Positions 1-8,674 of a stretch of 64,000 bases of DNA are shown piece by piece. The notes under the pieces are model-generated. The model ran no database searches, was not told where the DNA came from, and saw only the letters and a list, made by a program, of their open reading frames with translations. A program made the position numbers and the translations under genes. The stretch comes from Parachlamydiales bacterium (lineage in GTDB: Bacteria > Chlamydiota > Chlamydiia > Chlamydiales > Rhabdochlamydiaceae): positions 1-64,000 of the forward strand of contig JAHFTQ010000008.1 in the NCBI GenBank assembly GCA_023265455.1, given 5' to 3'. Positions within the stretch are counted from its first letter, which is position 1; every line of letters begins with the position of its first letter.

Positions 1-109
1 TGCATCGGGAGAAACTATGTCTTTAAGAGGGTTCTTGAACCGCCGTATACGGAACCGTACGTACGGTGGTGTGAGAGGACGGGGGCTTAACAACCCCCTC
101 CTACTCGAT
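1..109 (+). mobile_element. Group II intron 3' end (domains V and VI)
   Basis: Bases 37-70 fold as a group II intron domain V: a 9-bp lower stem (ACCGCCGTA with TACGGTGGT), a 2-nt CG bulge, a 4-bp upper stem (TACG with CGTA) and a GAAC tetraloop. Bases 71-108 fold as domain VI, with GGGGG/CCCCC and AGGA/TCCT pairings and an unpaired A in CCTACTC where the branch-point adenosine is expected. The 3' splice site should lie at about 109 (..CTCGAT). The rest of the intron, including any reverse transcriptase/maturase gene, lies upstream of the window. Bases 110-226 show nothing recognisable. Confidence 0.75.
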
Positions 110-226
110 CTGATGAAACTTAGGTTCTTAGGAAAAAAATCTGATAAAAGCCCGGTGGTGCAAAGGGTTGCTTAGCTATGTAGGACTTTTAATCATACCC
201 TGTAGGGAAGGCCCATAAGCATTGTT

Positions 227-712
227 TTAATGTTCGGTACAGCCTTTACAGACGGTAGGTTTATGGGTGAAAGAAGATCTAGGATTTAAGCGTTCTTGCT
301 GGTTTAAATAATTGATATTATGAAAATAACAGCGCAATACTTTGTCTCCGAGATGGACACCCTCTTTGTTATAGGCAGAGTATGTCACGTGGTTTTTGCC
401 TAAAATCACTTCCTCAGAGGCATTCTTTCCTATTCTTCTTTTTTGGAATTCAATAGTGTCGCCCTCTCGGCTGGTGATCTTTCCAAGGACGGGTCTATGC
501 ATCAGCACTTGATACTGAATTTGGGTCTGGACTTTCTGTGTATTTATTTTTCCCTGTTGATCTAGATAACGATCTGTACATTGAAGAGTCAGAATGAATT
601 TAGCTACTTTATCTGATTTGATTATTTTTTCAGAAAATGCATCCAATTCTTTGCTTATATGATGATCCATCGCTTCTACTGAGGCATGATGGGATTCTGT
701 TACGATTGTCAT
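227..712 (-). CDS. Hypothetical protein, 161 aa
   Basis: I do not recognise this protein. The start at 712 is supported by an AAGGAA Shine-Dalgarno-like stretch about 8 nt upstream, and the following non-coding stretch is AT-rich as expected for a promoter region. There is no signal peptide or membrane segment. The N-terminal 45 residues are acidic and helical-looking, and the middle is rich in beta-strand-type residues. The last residues contain a CxxC pair (CKGC) close to the C-terminus, which could bind metal or be incidental. The gene points away from the cyclophilin gene and towards the group II intron end, so it has no informative operon partner. Confidence 0.6.
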   Translation of the reverse strand: MTIVTESHHASVEAMDHHISKELDAFSEKIIKSDKVAKFILTLQCTDRYLDQQGKINTQKVQTQIQYQVLMHRPVLGKITSREGDTIEFQKRRIGKNASEEVILGKNHVTYSAYNKEGVHLGDKVLRCYFHNINYLNQQERLNPRSSFTHKPTVCKGCTEH

Positions 713-830
713 CGTTTGTTCCTTGTTTTTTAATTTCTTAATTATACAGCGAATGTAATATGTTTAAAATATTAAAATAGTTTATCCTAATTAAAAATAA
801 GTTTTTTTTACTCGGAGGTTCTGAGCAGCC

Positions 831-1019
831 CTACAGTCTAGCATCCCTGGGAGGGATGTAGTTGTTCGCATGATTAAGTGCCATCAAATACAGGGAAACC
901 ACCGTCGTCAGAGCTCCGGCTTTTAGACCCAAAGTGACTTTTTTCCTAAAATATTTCCTTTCCAAAAAAGAACTATAGGTCAAATGAACAAGGGGGGCCT
1001 TGGGATTTTGCTCTTTCAA
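831..1019 (-). CDS. Possible small single-pass membrane protein, 62 aa
   Basis: This short reading frame opens with TTG. It has a basic N-terminal part (SSFLERKYFRKK) followed by one hydrophobic segment (about residues 29-47, LGLKAGALTTVVSLYLMAL). No convincing ribosome binding site is visible. It may be a real small membrane protein lying between two divergent genes, or a chance frame. Confidence 0.3.
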   Translation of the reverse strand: MKEQNPKAPLVHLTYSSFLERKYFRKKVTLGLKAGALTTVVSLYLMALNHANNYIPPRDARL

Positions 1020-1160
1020 GGCAAGATCTTTTTTGAAGTCCTTTTGAAGGTCTGATCACAAATTGAGCTTTTCGATATTTGCCAAGATCGGTATTTTGGA
1101 TAGGCAAGGAGCAGAGCCGCCTATCTCGATGAAGAGTTGGGTTTGAGTTCTGTCAACAGT

Positions 1161-1730
1161 ATGAAAAAAGTATTGATGTGTGGGTGGATGGTGATCATGG
1201 GATGTTTTTGCATTCCGAATTTACAAGCAGAGGAGAAGAGTACACGCATGGAGAAGAAACAACCGACGGTAGTGATTGAGACGACATTGGGCAATATTGA
1301 GGTGGCTTTGTTCGCTGATGTAGCCCCAAAAACATGTGAAAATTTTTTAGGACTTGCGAATAAAAAATACTACGATGGGACAGTGTTTCATCGCATTATC
1401 CCTCAATTTATGATCCAGGGAGGCGATCCTAAAGGAAATGGAACGGGAGGAGAGTCGCTGTGGGGCAAAAATTTCGAAGATGAATTTTCACCTGTTTTAA
1501 GATTCAATGCTCCTGGACTCCTGGCGATGGCTAACCGTGGACCTAATACCAATGGCAGTCAGTTTTTTATCACAACAGCTAAAACCGAATGGCTCAATCA
1601 GAAGCATACGATTTTTGGAAAAGTGATAAAAGGGTATGACGTTGTGCAAGCCATTGAAGCGAAGGGATCGAGCTCTGGCATGCCCCGCGATAAGGTAAGC
1701 ATTTTAAAGGTCTCTGTCAAAGCGGAATAA
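1161..1730 (+). CDS. Secreted cyclophilin-type peptidyl-prolyl isomerase
   Basis: The protein catalyses cis-trans isomerisation of peptidyl-prolyl bonds, probably as a periplasmic folding factor. With the ATG at 1161 it is 189 aa. It starts with a clear signal peptide (MKKVLMCGWMVIMG..., likely cleavage after LQA at residue 23), whereas the TTG 24 bases upstream would only add a polar leader. The cyclophilin core follows: FHRIIPQFMIQGGDP at 76-90 with the catalytic Arg78, MANRGPNTNGSQFFIT at 123-138, and LNQKHTIFG at 145-153. Length and motif order are those of a bacterial PpiA/PpiB-type enzyme with no extra domain. It stands alone between two convergent or divergent genes, and a strong hairpin follows at 1793-1828. 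Substrates cannot be inferred. Confidence 0.93.
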   Translation: MKKVLMCGWMVIMGCFCIPNLQAEEKSTRMEKKQPTVVIETTLGNIEVALFADVAPKTCENFLGLANKKYYDGTVFHRIIPQFMIQGGDPKGNGTGGESLWGKNFEDEFSPVLRFNAPGLLAMANRGPNTNGSQFFITTAKTEWLNQKHTIFGKVIKGYDVVQAIEAKGSSSGMPRDKVSILKVSVKAE

Positions 1731-1792
1731 CATCTCATATCTTGCGAGGGAAAGCTGTCCCTTGTTTTCTTTAGTTGCCAAATAATCTATCT

Positions 1793-1828
1793 ACCACGAC
1801 CAGAGGTAACTTTACCACTAGTCGTGGT
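1793..1828. terminator. Hairpin between convergent genes
   Basis: ACCACGAC (1793-1800) pairs perfectly with GTCGTGGT (1821-1828), and an inner GGTAA/TTACC pairing extends the stem. It lies between the 3' ends of the cyclophilin gene (plus) and the M16 peptidase gene (minus). There is no clean T-run on either side, so it may be a bidirectional terminator or only an mRNA 3'-end stabiliser. Confidence 0.5.
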
Positions 1829-1849
1829 TAAGTAAATAGAAAAACTGGC

Positions 1850-4735
1850 TCACTTAGCCGAAATGTAGTTGCCGATGCTGCGGGCATCGTCTTCGGTGAT
1901 GGCTTCGTAGCGGAAGAGGTTTTTTTCGGGGAGCTGCCCTTCCATGAGAACGGCGAGGCGTTTGTGGTTGCTGCGGGAGAGGAAGTTGGTAGCGGTTTTG
2001 GAGAAGGTGTCATAGGAGAGTTCTTGGACGGCAGCGATTCTTTTGTTCATCCAGTCGAAATCACCATGGTATTCAAAAGCGAGGAGATTGAGTTGAGCGG
2101 CTTTTCGAGGAAGATTTTCAGGGGGCATTTCGAGCTCTTGGATGAGAGAGGCTTTCAAGGTCTCAAAACGAGTGGGGGAGATTTTTTCCTGGAGATGGCG
2201 GCTAAAATTTTCTAAGAAGAGCTCGAAGCGAGCGAGCAGTTCGGAGGGTTGATGGGTGATCGATTGAACAACAAAAAATTGGAGGAGCTGCCGTTCAACT
2301 TCGGTATCCCAAGACTGGGCGATGTAGCCTGTTTGTTGTTTGGTGCGCAAGGTGTCAAAAAAATCGTCTTGGAGGGCGCTAGAGAGAATTTGTTGAATGG
2401 CTCGATGTTGCATAGAAAAGGGGCCTTCATGAATCATGAGAAGGGCGCTGTTGCCTTGCCGTTCGGTATGTTGCAAGGTCATATAAGGGCCTTGTTTATC
2501 GTTAGGGGTGAGGACTCCTTTTTTGTAATGTTGGGCAGTGGGAAAAGGGGTCGGATTTAACGTGAGTTTGTAGGTGTTCCACAGGTTTGTAGCGTCTTGC
2601 TTAGTTAAATTTCCATAGATGAGGGCCTCTGCATAGGCTGTTTTAAAAAGTTCTCCTGAGAAGGAAAGAAATTCTTCATAAGAGAGGTGTTTTAAAGCGG
2701 TGTATTTAGCGGCGGGTGTGGGTTGGTGATTATAGATCATGCTGCTGAGGAGCTGGTAGCTTTGTCTAAACGGGAGCTCTTTCGAGGCGTTGTCATAGGT
2801 TGAGAGAAGCGATTGTTTATAGATATCGAACTCAGCGGCTGTGGGAGTGAGATTGCTAAGGGATTCAAAGGCGGTTTTAAGAACAAGGGGAGTTTTTTCG
2901 CTATAGCCGGAGACAGCGATTTTGTAATCGAAATCACCTTGCGCCATTTGAAGATTAATGCCCGCTTGGGTAGCAAAGAAAATGGTAGAGGAGATCTTTT
3001 CTGAGAGAGCTCGATTGTAAAGATCGAGGAGCGCGCGCGATCTAGCCGAGCCATCTAAGAGAGGTGTTTTAAGAGAAAATATCGCGGCTGTTTCGGGGAC
3101 AAGGTAGGTTTTGTCTTGTTGGAAGTAGGCTTTTCCCAGCGTCTCTTGATCGGGCTCGAGGAGGAAGGGGGTAGTTGAGCTGTTTTCATCGCTGGAGACG
3201 AGAGCTAGAGATTCAGGAAGGTAAGGGTTGGCAGAGGGGACATCGATCTGGGGATGGTTTTTAGTTTCGCTCCAGGCTAGGAGACGAGATGAAGGGATTT
3301 CCTTGATGGTGTAGGAGGCATTCATCCATTTTTCTGCAACAGTAGGTTCAATCCCTGTCAACTTAGGGTCAGCAACAACCAAATAGATGCAAGAATCGGG
3401 AGTGAGGGAAGAGAGAAGGGTTTGGATGAAGGGAGGATCGTATTTCTGAGGAAGGGTCAGTTGCTCAGGAAAAGTCTCGAGTTTTTCGTAGAGGAGGTTG
3501 GCAGCTGTTGTCGTCGCAAATGAGAAAGCGTCTTGGCGTGATTGGTATTCGTAGGAAAGGGTGTGAATGCGCTTTTGCTCATCGAAGATGTAGCGGGGGA
3601 TGCCTGTTTCTCTGAGGCGATGAAGGGTTTGGAAGACGCGCTGGACCACGGTGTCGGTGTGTTTGATCCCTGTCTCGGTGAGGTTGATATCGATGATCAA
3701 AAGCTCAGCGTCTGAGCTAAAATGGTCAAAGGTGGCAGAGACGTTTTCGGCAAGTTTTTCTCGCTTGAGTTGTTCGGAGAGGCTGTTTTCTGTTTCGTTA
3801 TTGAGAACGTAGCTTAAAAGAGAACTGATGCCTGTCTCACGATCCAGGGCGACTTCTCGGGGAACTTCCCAGACGAGGGAAAGGGATTTTAGATCTTTAA
3901 CGGGTTTGATGTAGATGAAATGCCCTTTTTGCTCGGATGAAAAGAGGTCTGCGGGATAAGAGGGTTTTTTTAGATTGCGATTGACGATGGGTGAAAACTT
4001 TTCGACGGTGAGGGCAATCATCTCTTCGATGGGTAAAGAAGAGACGCAGGCCACATGCATGCGGTCTGCACTGTAATGCTTTTCATACCACTCTTTCATC
4101 GCCTCTTGGGGAATTCCTGAAAGTGTTTCAGCATTGCCGGTGGAAAAGGCGGTGTTGGGATGGCTAGGATTGCCGGTTTCTTTCAAGATCATGTAATTGC
4201 GCCAGGCATCGTTCTCGATATTTTTAGCATGTTCTTGATCAACGGCGTGCAGTTCTCTTTCAATGCAAGAGGGGAGGAAGAGGGGATCGATGAAGAAATG
4301 GGAAAATCTGTCATAAGCGCCTTTAAATCCATCGAGGTAGGTGGTGAAAGAGTAAACTGTTCTATCGGAAGCTGTGTAGGCGTTGACGTTGCCTCCATGA
4401 TCGCGAATATACTGCATGTATTCTTTTTCATTGGGATAAGCTTTTGTTCCCATGAAGAGCATATGTTCTAAAAAATGGGCCATGCCAGGATATTCTTTCG
4501 GGTCTTGCCACGATCCGGCTTCAACAGCAAGGGCTGCAGAGGACTCATGGACGCCGGGATCAGAAATGAGGTAGGCCTCTAGTCCGTTGGCTAGGCGGAT
4601 TTTAGCGGTTTTACGTTCGGAAAGTGTAGGAGTGAGAATTTTAAGGGTGCACTGATCTTCGACCTTTTCGTAAGAAGGTGTACTGAATAAGGTGGTCATC
4701 AAAAGGGCGAGAGAGGCAAGTGCGTAGTTTTTCAT
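1850..4735 (-). CDS. ptr: M16 family zinc metallopeptidase, insulysin/pitrilysin type
   Basis: This 961-aa protein has the length of pitrilysin and insulin-degrading enzyme and the inverted zinc motif HxxEH (HFLEH, His87-Glu90-His91). The distal zinc ligand is expected at Glu168 in ELHAVDQE, followed by HAKNIENDAWR, which closely resembles the insulysin motif. The N-terminal hydrophobic stretch (residues 4-19) is a signal peptide, so the enzyme should degrade peptides in the periplasm. The arrangement is that of the family: an active N-terminal half and an inactive C-terminal half forming a clamshell. Its ATG overlaps the plsB stop by 4 bases, so it is the last gene of an rng-plsB-ptr operon. 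The same order (cafE-plsB-ptr, CT808-CT806) is known in Chlamydia trachomatis. Confidence 0.93.
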   Translation of the reverse strand: MKNYALASLALLMTTLFSTPSYEKVEDQCTLKILTPTLSERKTAKIRLANGLEAYLISDPGVHESSAALAVEAGSWQDPKEYPGMAHFLEHMLFMGTKAYPNEKEYMQYIRDHGGNVNAYTASDRTVYSFTTYLDGFKGAYDRFSHFFIDPLFLPSCIERELHAVDQEHAKNIENDAWRNYMILKETGNPSHPNTAFSTGNAETLSGIPQEAMKEWYEKHYSADRMHVACVSSLPIEEMIALTVEKFSPIVNRNLKKPSYPADLFSSEQKGHFIYIKPVKDLKSLSLVWEVPREVALDRETGISSLLSYVLNNETENSLSEQLKREKLAENVSATFDHFSSDAELLIIDINLTETGIKHTDTVVQRVFQTLHRLRETGIPRYIFDEQKRIHTLSYEYQSRQDAFSFATTTAANLLYEKLETFPEQLTLPQKYDPPFIQTLLSSLTPDSCIYLVVADPKLTGIEPTVAEKWMNASYTIKEIPSSRLLAWSETKNHPQIDVPSANPYLPESLALVSSDENSSTTPFLLEPDQETLGKAYFQQDKTYLVPETAAIFSLKTPLLDGSARSRALLDLYNRALSEKISSTIFFATQAGINLQMAQGDFDYKIAVSGYSEKTPLVLKTAFESLSNLTPTAAEFDIYKQSLLSTYDNASKELPFRQSYQLLSSMIYNHQPTPAAKYTALKHLSYEEFLSFSGELFKTAYAEALIYGNLTKQDATNLWNTYKLTLNPTPFPTAQHYKKGVLTPNDKQGPYMTLQHTERQGNSALLMIHEGPFSMQHRAIQQILSSALQDDFFDTLRTKQQTGYIAQSWDTEVERQLLQFFVVQSITHQPSELLARFELFLENFSRHLQEKISPTRFETLKASLIQELEMPPENLPRKAAQLNLLAFEYHGDFDWMNKRIAAVQELSYDTFSKTATNFLSRSNHKRLAVLMEGQLPEKNLFRYEAITEDDARSIGNYISAK

Positions 4736-5751
4736 AGGGACCTTAATTTTTGATAGTCGCTGCAGACTTGGCCCCAGATATGGTCTGCACGGGCCTTTCT
4801 GCGTTCATGCTTATTTGGCAAATCGTATCCTGGAAAGTGTTCCATGTCAATACACAGTCCCACAGAAAGGTAAATAGGGCCTCTTTGAGCATGGCGAGCT
4901 TCTCCCAGTTCGATCTGGATGGTTTGAGGCGGTGGCAGGAGATCGTAGGTGGCAAGTGTCATCGGGTAAAAATAGGTGGGCTTTCCTGATTTTTTTGCCA
5001 TGAGGTAGCACATTTCAATACTCTGAGGATCGAAGGGGGCTACTTCAATCACACCGCTAGCATTGCGTCTATCTCTTCCTCCGCTAGGAGCGATATAGAT
5101 GCATTTACCTCCTTGTTTGAGGAGGTAGCTCATGAGTTCCATGGTGCGTTTATTATGGTGTTGTTTTTCAGATTTTTTTTCAGGAGGGTGATCGATATAG
5201 CGTTTGGAATAAATACAAAGAAGGTTGCGTCCCATACTAAAGGGAACAGCAACGGGATCGGTGATCACACGTTCACCAGCAACAAAGATCATGTTCTCTG
5301 CCAGTCCTGGATAAGGGTGATCGAGTAAGACGCTGATGGCTTGGGGATCGGCTTCGATCTGGTGATTTGCGAAAAGGATCACGTTATGTCCGTTTGCAAG
5401 GTGAGACTGGATCTCTTTGATTGCTTGGTGACCTAAAATACGAGAGGAGGCTTCATTGACAAGGGGACGGAAAAAGTTGTTGCCGAAAGCATAGTAATCA
5501 TGAGGGTCTCGGATTCTTTCATGGTAGGGCTGAAAAATAAAAGGGGTCTGATGATGAATTTTGAGTAGCTCAAGATACTCATGGAAGGAGCTGTCGTAAA
5601 GGGCTCTGTCTCCTTTTAAGGCTTGCTCGTAGGCATGATAAAAGGAGTACACAGCCTCTCTTGTTTTGTCTGGAATACCTCTCTCAGAGGCAAGCTTTTG
5701 TTCAAATGTCGAGTTGTTTGCCATTGGTCGTTGAATAAAATTGGAATTCAT
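4732..5751 (-). CDS. plsB: Glycerol-3-phosphate acyltransferase
   Basis: The enzyme transfers an acyl chain to the sn-1 position of glycerol-3-phosphate, the first step of phospholipid synthesis. The H(X)4D acyltransferase motif is in ANHQIEAD (His130, Asp135), followed by a basic glycerol-phosphate-binding region (GRDRRNASG, about 224-232). At 339 aa without membrane segments it resembles the short, soluble plastid-type enzyme found in chlamydiae rather than the large membrane PlsB of enterobacteria. The start drawn at 5751 overlaps rng by 50 bases. The ATG at 5724 (MANNSTFEQ) would reduce this to 23 bases and is an equally reasonable start. The 3' end overlaps the M16 peptidase start as ATGA, indicating translational coupling. 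Confidence 0.9.
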   Translation of the reverse strand: MNSNFIQRPMANNSTFEQKLASERGIPDKTREAVYSFYHAYEQALKGDRALYDSSFHEYLELLKIHHQTPFIFQPYHERIRDPHDYYAFGNNFFRPLVNEASSRILGHQAIKEIQSHLANGHNVILFANHQIEADPQAISVLLDHPYPGLAENMIFVAGERVITDPVAVPFSMGRNLLCIYSKRYIDHPPEKKSEKQHHNKRTMELMSYLLKQGGKCIYIAPSGGRDRRNASGVIEVAPFDPQSIEMCYLMAKKSGKPTYFYPMTLATYDLLPPPQTIQIELGEARHAQRGPIYLSVGLCIDMEHFPGYDLPNKHERRKARADHIWGQVCSDYQKLRSL

Positions 5752-7255
5752 TGAGGTGAAGCGTATCGTCGTGGGAGAATTTCAAATCAGCATTCCATTT
5801 CTCGGCGAGTTTATTAAGGTAGCTTTTATCATGGTGGCTTAAAAATTTATCGAGAGAAGGATGTGAGATGAGTTTAAGAGCATATTGTTGTTCAACTAAA
5901 ATCAACTTTTTCAACGCACGCTCAATTTCAATGGAGACGCTTTCATGGGTTTTGACGCGGGCGCTCCCATTGCAATAGGGGCAGCTGGTAAAGAGGGTTT
6001 GGGCTAGAGACTCTCGATTTCTTTGACGTGTCATTTCAACGAGTCCGAATTCACTCATTCCCAGAATGCTGCACTTGGCAGAGTCATCTTTCATCGCTTC
6101 TTTCAGTCGCTCTAACACTCTGCGTTGATTTTTTCGGCTGCGCATGTCAATGAAGTCGCAGATAATTAGGCCTCCGATATTGCGGATGCGCAGCTGTCTG
6201 GCGAGTTCGTCGGCAGCTTCCATGTTGATGCGGACTAAAGACTCTTCTACATTGGTCGTGGTGCGCCGCTGATCTTTACTGCGACCGGAGTTAACATCGA
6301 TTGTGAGCATCGCTTCGGTCGAGTCTAAAAAGAGGTATCCTCCGCTGGGAAGCCAAATTTTTCTTCGGAGGGCTTTTTCGATTTCTCGCTCGACTCCAAA
6401 CCTTTCAAACATCGGGTGTTTGTCTCGGTAGTACTCGATTTTCATGTCCCACTCACCGCTATAGCGGGAGTAAAGTTGTTTACAACGTTGGAAGGTATTG
6501 AAATCATCAATTAAGATCCGGTCGTATTGTTTATCGATAGCTGTGATGATCGACCGTTTAATCAGATCGGATTCTTCGTAAAGGCAGGTGGGCTTAGTGG
6601 CCTTTTCGAATTTTTCCATGATGTCTTTCCAAGAATTGAGAAGATCATGAGCTTCTTGGATGAGCTGCTCTTGCGTTGCGTTGACGCTAGCTGTGCGGCA
6701 AATCAGTCCCATATCCTGCGGCATTTCGAAGGCTTGAATGAGTTTTTTAAGGCGGTCTCTGGCTGCTCGGTCTTCGACTTTACGCGACACGCCGCGATGG
6801 GGGGTATTGGGCAACATGACGAGATAGCGGCCTGCAATGGAGATATTAGAGGTCAGACGAGCCCCTTTTGATCCGATGGGTTCTTTGACGACTTGAACCA
6901 AAACAGGCTGATCGGGTTTTACAATTTTGGAAATGTCAGTTTCAGAGGGTTTTTTGCGCTTTTGAGCTGCTGTAGATTTGAGGTCCATGTCAAAATCCAT
7001 ATCGAAGAGTTTCTGGAACTGCTCGGTATTTTCTTCGATGTCGGAAATGTGGATGAATCCATTTTCGCCTTCATGGATATCCACGAAAGCGGACTGGATG
7101 TTATGTAAAATATTTTTGACGCGCCCTCGATAGATATTTCCTGTCAATGTGCGACTTGTTTGACGTTCGATGACGAAGTCTTGAAGAAGTCCATTTTTTA
7201 GGAAGGCGCACCGGGTCTCTTTCGGCTCAATATTTATAAGAATTTCTTGATTCAT
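5702..7255 (-). CDS. rng: Ribonuclease G/E family endoribonuclease
   Basis: The protein cleaves single-stranded RNA in 5S/16S rRNA and mRNA processing. At 517 aa it has the RNase G plan. An N-terminal S1-like domain (about 35-130) contains a lysine-rich insertion (AAQKRKKPSETD). The RNase H-like/DNase I-like catalytic region includes LTIDVNSGRS (metal-binding Asp in the first strand), GGLIICDFIDM (second catalytic Asp), and a C-terminal CPYCNGSARV whose two cysteines would form the zinc link between subunits. There is no RNase E-type C-terminal scaffold. It is the first gene of the rng-plsB-ptr operon, equivalent to cafE (CT808) of C. trachomatis. Its promoter should lie within 7256-7416, where a hairpin (AAATGC/GCATTT, about 7297-7313) is seen. 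Confidence 0.93.
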   Translation of the reverse strand: MNQEILINIEPKETRCAFLKNGLLQDFVIERQTSRTLTGNIYRGRVKNILHNIQSAFVDIHEGENGFIHISDIEENTEQFQKLFDMDFDMDLKSTAAQKRKKPSETDISKIVKPDQPVLVQVVKEPIGSKGARLTSNISIAGRYLVMLPNTPHRGVSRKVEDRAARDRLKKLIQAFEMPQDMGLICRTASVNATQEQLIQEAHDLLNSWKDIMEKFEKATKPTCLYEESDLIKRSIITAIDKQYDRILIDDFNTFQRCKQLYSRYSGEWDMKIEYYRDKHPMFERFGVEREIEKALRRKIWLPSGGYLFLDSTEAMLTIDVNSGRSKDQRRTTTNVEESLVRINMEAADELARQLRIRNIGGLIICDFIDMRSRKNQRRVLERLKEAMKDDSAKCSILGMSEFGLVEMTRQRNRESLAQTLFTSCPYCNGSARVKTHESVSIEIERALKKLILVEQQYALKLISHPSLDKFLSHHDKSYLNKLAEKWNADLKFSHDDTLHLNEFQFYSTTNGKQLDI

Positions 7256-7416
7256 AGTTTAACCAGGGGTGAAAAGCTATTTTACACGGCTTTGCCGTTA
7301 AATGCCAGGAGCATTTTTCTCTCATCCTCCTTCATCCTGCCGCTTGGGATCCTGGTTTTTGGTTAGTGCTCATTGGATAATTAATTCATTATCAATGAGA
7401 TGTGGAGTTTCAGATT

Positions 7417-7474
7417 GATTTATACCTATTTATACTCAAATTCGTGTATAAGTGGGTATAAATTGGTATAAATC
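7417..7474. repeat. Inverted repeat and iterons before the AAA ATPase gene
   Basis: GATTTATACCTATTTATAC (7417-7435) and GTATAAATTGGTATAAATC (7456-7474) form a 19-bp inverted repeat with one mismatch and a 20-nt spacer. The unit (G)GTATAA occurs three times in direct order on the right side and twice in reverse on the left. The right arm ends directly at the ATG (7475), leaving no Shine-Dalgarno site. It may be an operator or a binding site of the encoded ATPase. Confidence 0.7.
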
Positions 7475-8662
7475 ATGGACCCCATTGAAAATCCGTTTTC
7501 TCCAGGAGCTGGTACTCCACCACCCGAACTGGTCGGGAGGGACGCTATTCTTGAACAGGCCCGAAGGCTTCTGGGCCGTGTGATCCGGAAGCGGCCAGAA
7601 AAAAGTATGCTGCTAACGGGACTTCGAGGTGTTGGAAAAACAGTGTTGCTAAATGAAATCAAACGATTAGCCGAAGGTGTTGGATATCGGACTGTTTTTA
7701 TTGAAGCGTGTGAGGGCAAACAGTTAGCTCAACTTCTGGTTCCCTATCTATGGAATCTTCTGTTTGGTTTGGACCGGATGGCGGGGACAGGAGATAAGGT
7801 CAAGCGAGGGTTAGCTGTTCTGCGCAGCTTTGTGAGTGCTTTGAAAGTGAAAATAGGCGATGTGAGTATTGGGTTGGACATTGCTCCTCAGAGAGGATTG
7901 GCTGACAGTGGAGACTTGGAAATCGATCTTCCTAATCTTTTCATTGCAATTGGTGAGGCGGCTGAGGAACGGCAATGTGCGGTAGCTATTCTGATCGATG
8001 AGGTTCAGTATCTCAATGTCACTGAATTGGGCGCGCTCATTATGTCAATGCACAAGATTCAACAGCTCCAGCTCCCTATCGTGCTTTTGGGGGCAGGACT
8101 GCCCGTCTTAGCAGGATTAGCCGGAGAATCAAAATCTTATGCTGAGAGGCTTTTTAGCTTTCCCGATATTGGAGTGTTATCAGAAGAAGATGCAATGAAG
8201 GCCCTGCGAGAGCCTGCATCTGCCAGGGGAGTCATTTTCGAAAATTCGGCGCTTAAGGAGATATTTAACCTGACAAAAGGGTATCCCTACTTTCTCCAAG
8301 TCTGGGGTTATGAAGCTTGGGATTTGGCAACAGCGAGTCCAATCACGTTGTCAATGGTTCAAAATGCGACGGAAAACGCCATCAAAAGACTTGATGAAAA
8401 TTTCTTCAGAGTTAGATTTGATCGACTGACACGCAGCGAAAAAAATTTCTTAAGAACCATGGCACAATTAGGGCCTGGAGCTCATCGTACTTCGGATATT
8501 GCAGATATGTTGGGCATTAAAATCGCAAGCCTAGGACCGGTGCGAGCTAAGCTCATTAGAAAAGGGATGATTTACAGCCCTTCTCATGGTGATATGCTGT
8601 TCACTGTTCCACTATTTGACGAGTTTATGATTCGAGCCATTCCTGAATTCAAGCGACTCTGA
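7475..8662 (+). CDS. AAA family ATPase with C-terminal winged helix (AAA_16/archaeal-type)
   Basis: The protein is a P-loop ATPase of unknown cellular role. Walker A is GLRGVGKT (about 49-56), Walker B is AILIDEVQYL (about 171-180), and a sensor-type GAGLPVL follows (about 209). The C-terminal 90 residues (TSDIADMLGIKIASLGPVRAKLIRKG) look like a winged-helix DNA-binding domain. This plan resembles the ORC1/Cdc6-like and AAA_16 ATPases that are common as accessory genes in archaea and environmental chlamydiae. It lies between the rng operon and murF, only 12 bases before murF, but the wall operon does not need it, so I regard it as an inserted accessory gene. Inverted repeats directly abut its start codon. 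The DNA target and function are unknown. Confidence 0.8.
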   Translation: MDPIENPFSPGAGTPPPELVGRDAILEQARRLLGRVIRKRPEKSMLLTGLRGVGKTVLLNEIKRLAEGVGYRTVFIEACEGKQLAQLLVPYLWNLLFGLDRMAGTGDKVKRGLAVLRSFVSALKVKIGDVSIGLDIAPQRGLADSGDLEIDLPNLFIAIGEAAEERQCAVAILIDEVQYLNVTELGALIMSMHKIQQLQLPIVLLGAGLPVLAGLAGESKSYAERLFSFPDIGVLSEEDAMKALREPASARGVIFENSALKEIFNLTKGYPYFLQVWGYEAWDLATASPITLSMVQNATENAIKRLDENFFRVRFDRLTRSEKNFLRTMAQLGPGAHRTSDIADMLGIKIASLGPVRAKLIRKGMIYSPSHGDMLFTVPLFDEFMIRAIPEFKRL

Positions 8663-8674
8663 TACAATAAAAAA

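Noticed and set aside
1964..2560. Plus-strand frames inside the M16 peptidase gene (83 and 103 aa)
   Set aside because: Shadows of the 961-aa gene on the other strand, without start signals.
7281..7320. Hairpins AAATGC/GCATTT and CGGC/GCCG upstream of rng as a terminator or riboswitch
   Set aside because: Short stems without a clear T-run in a useful orientation and no known riboswitch pattern.
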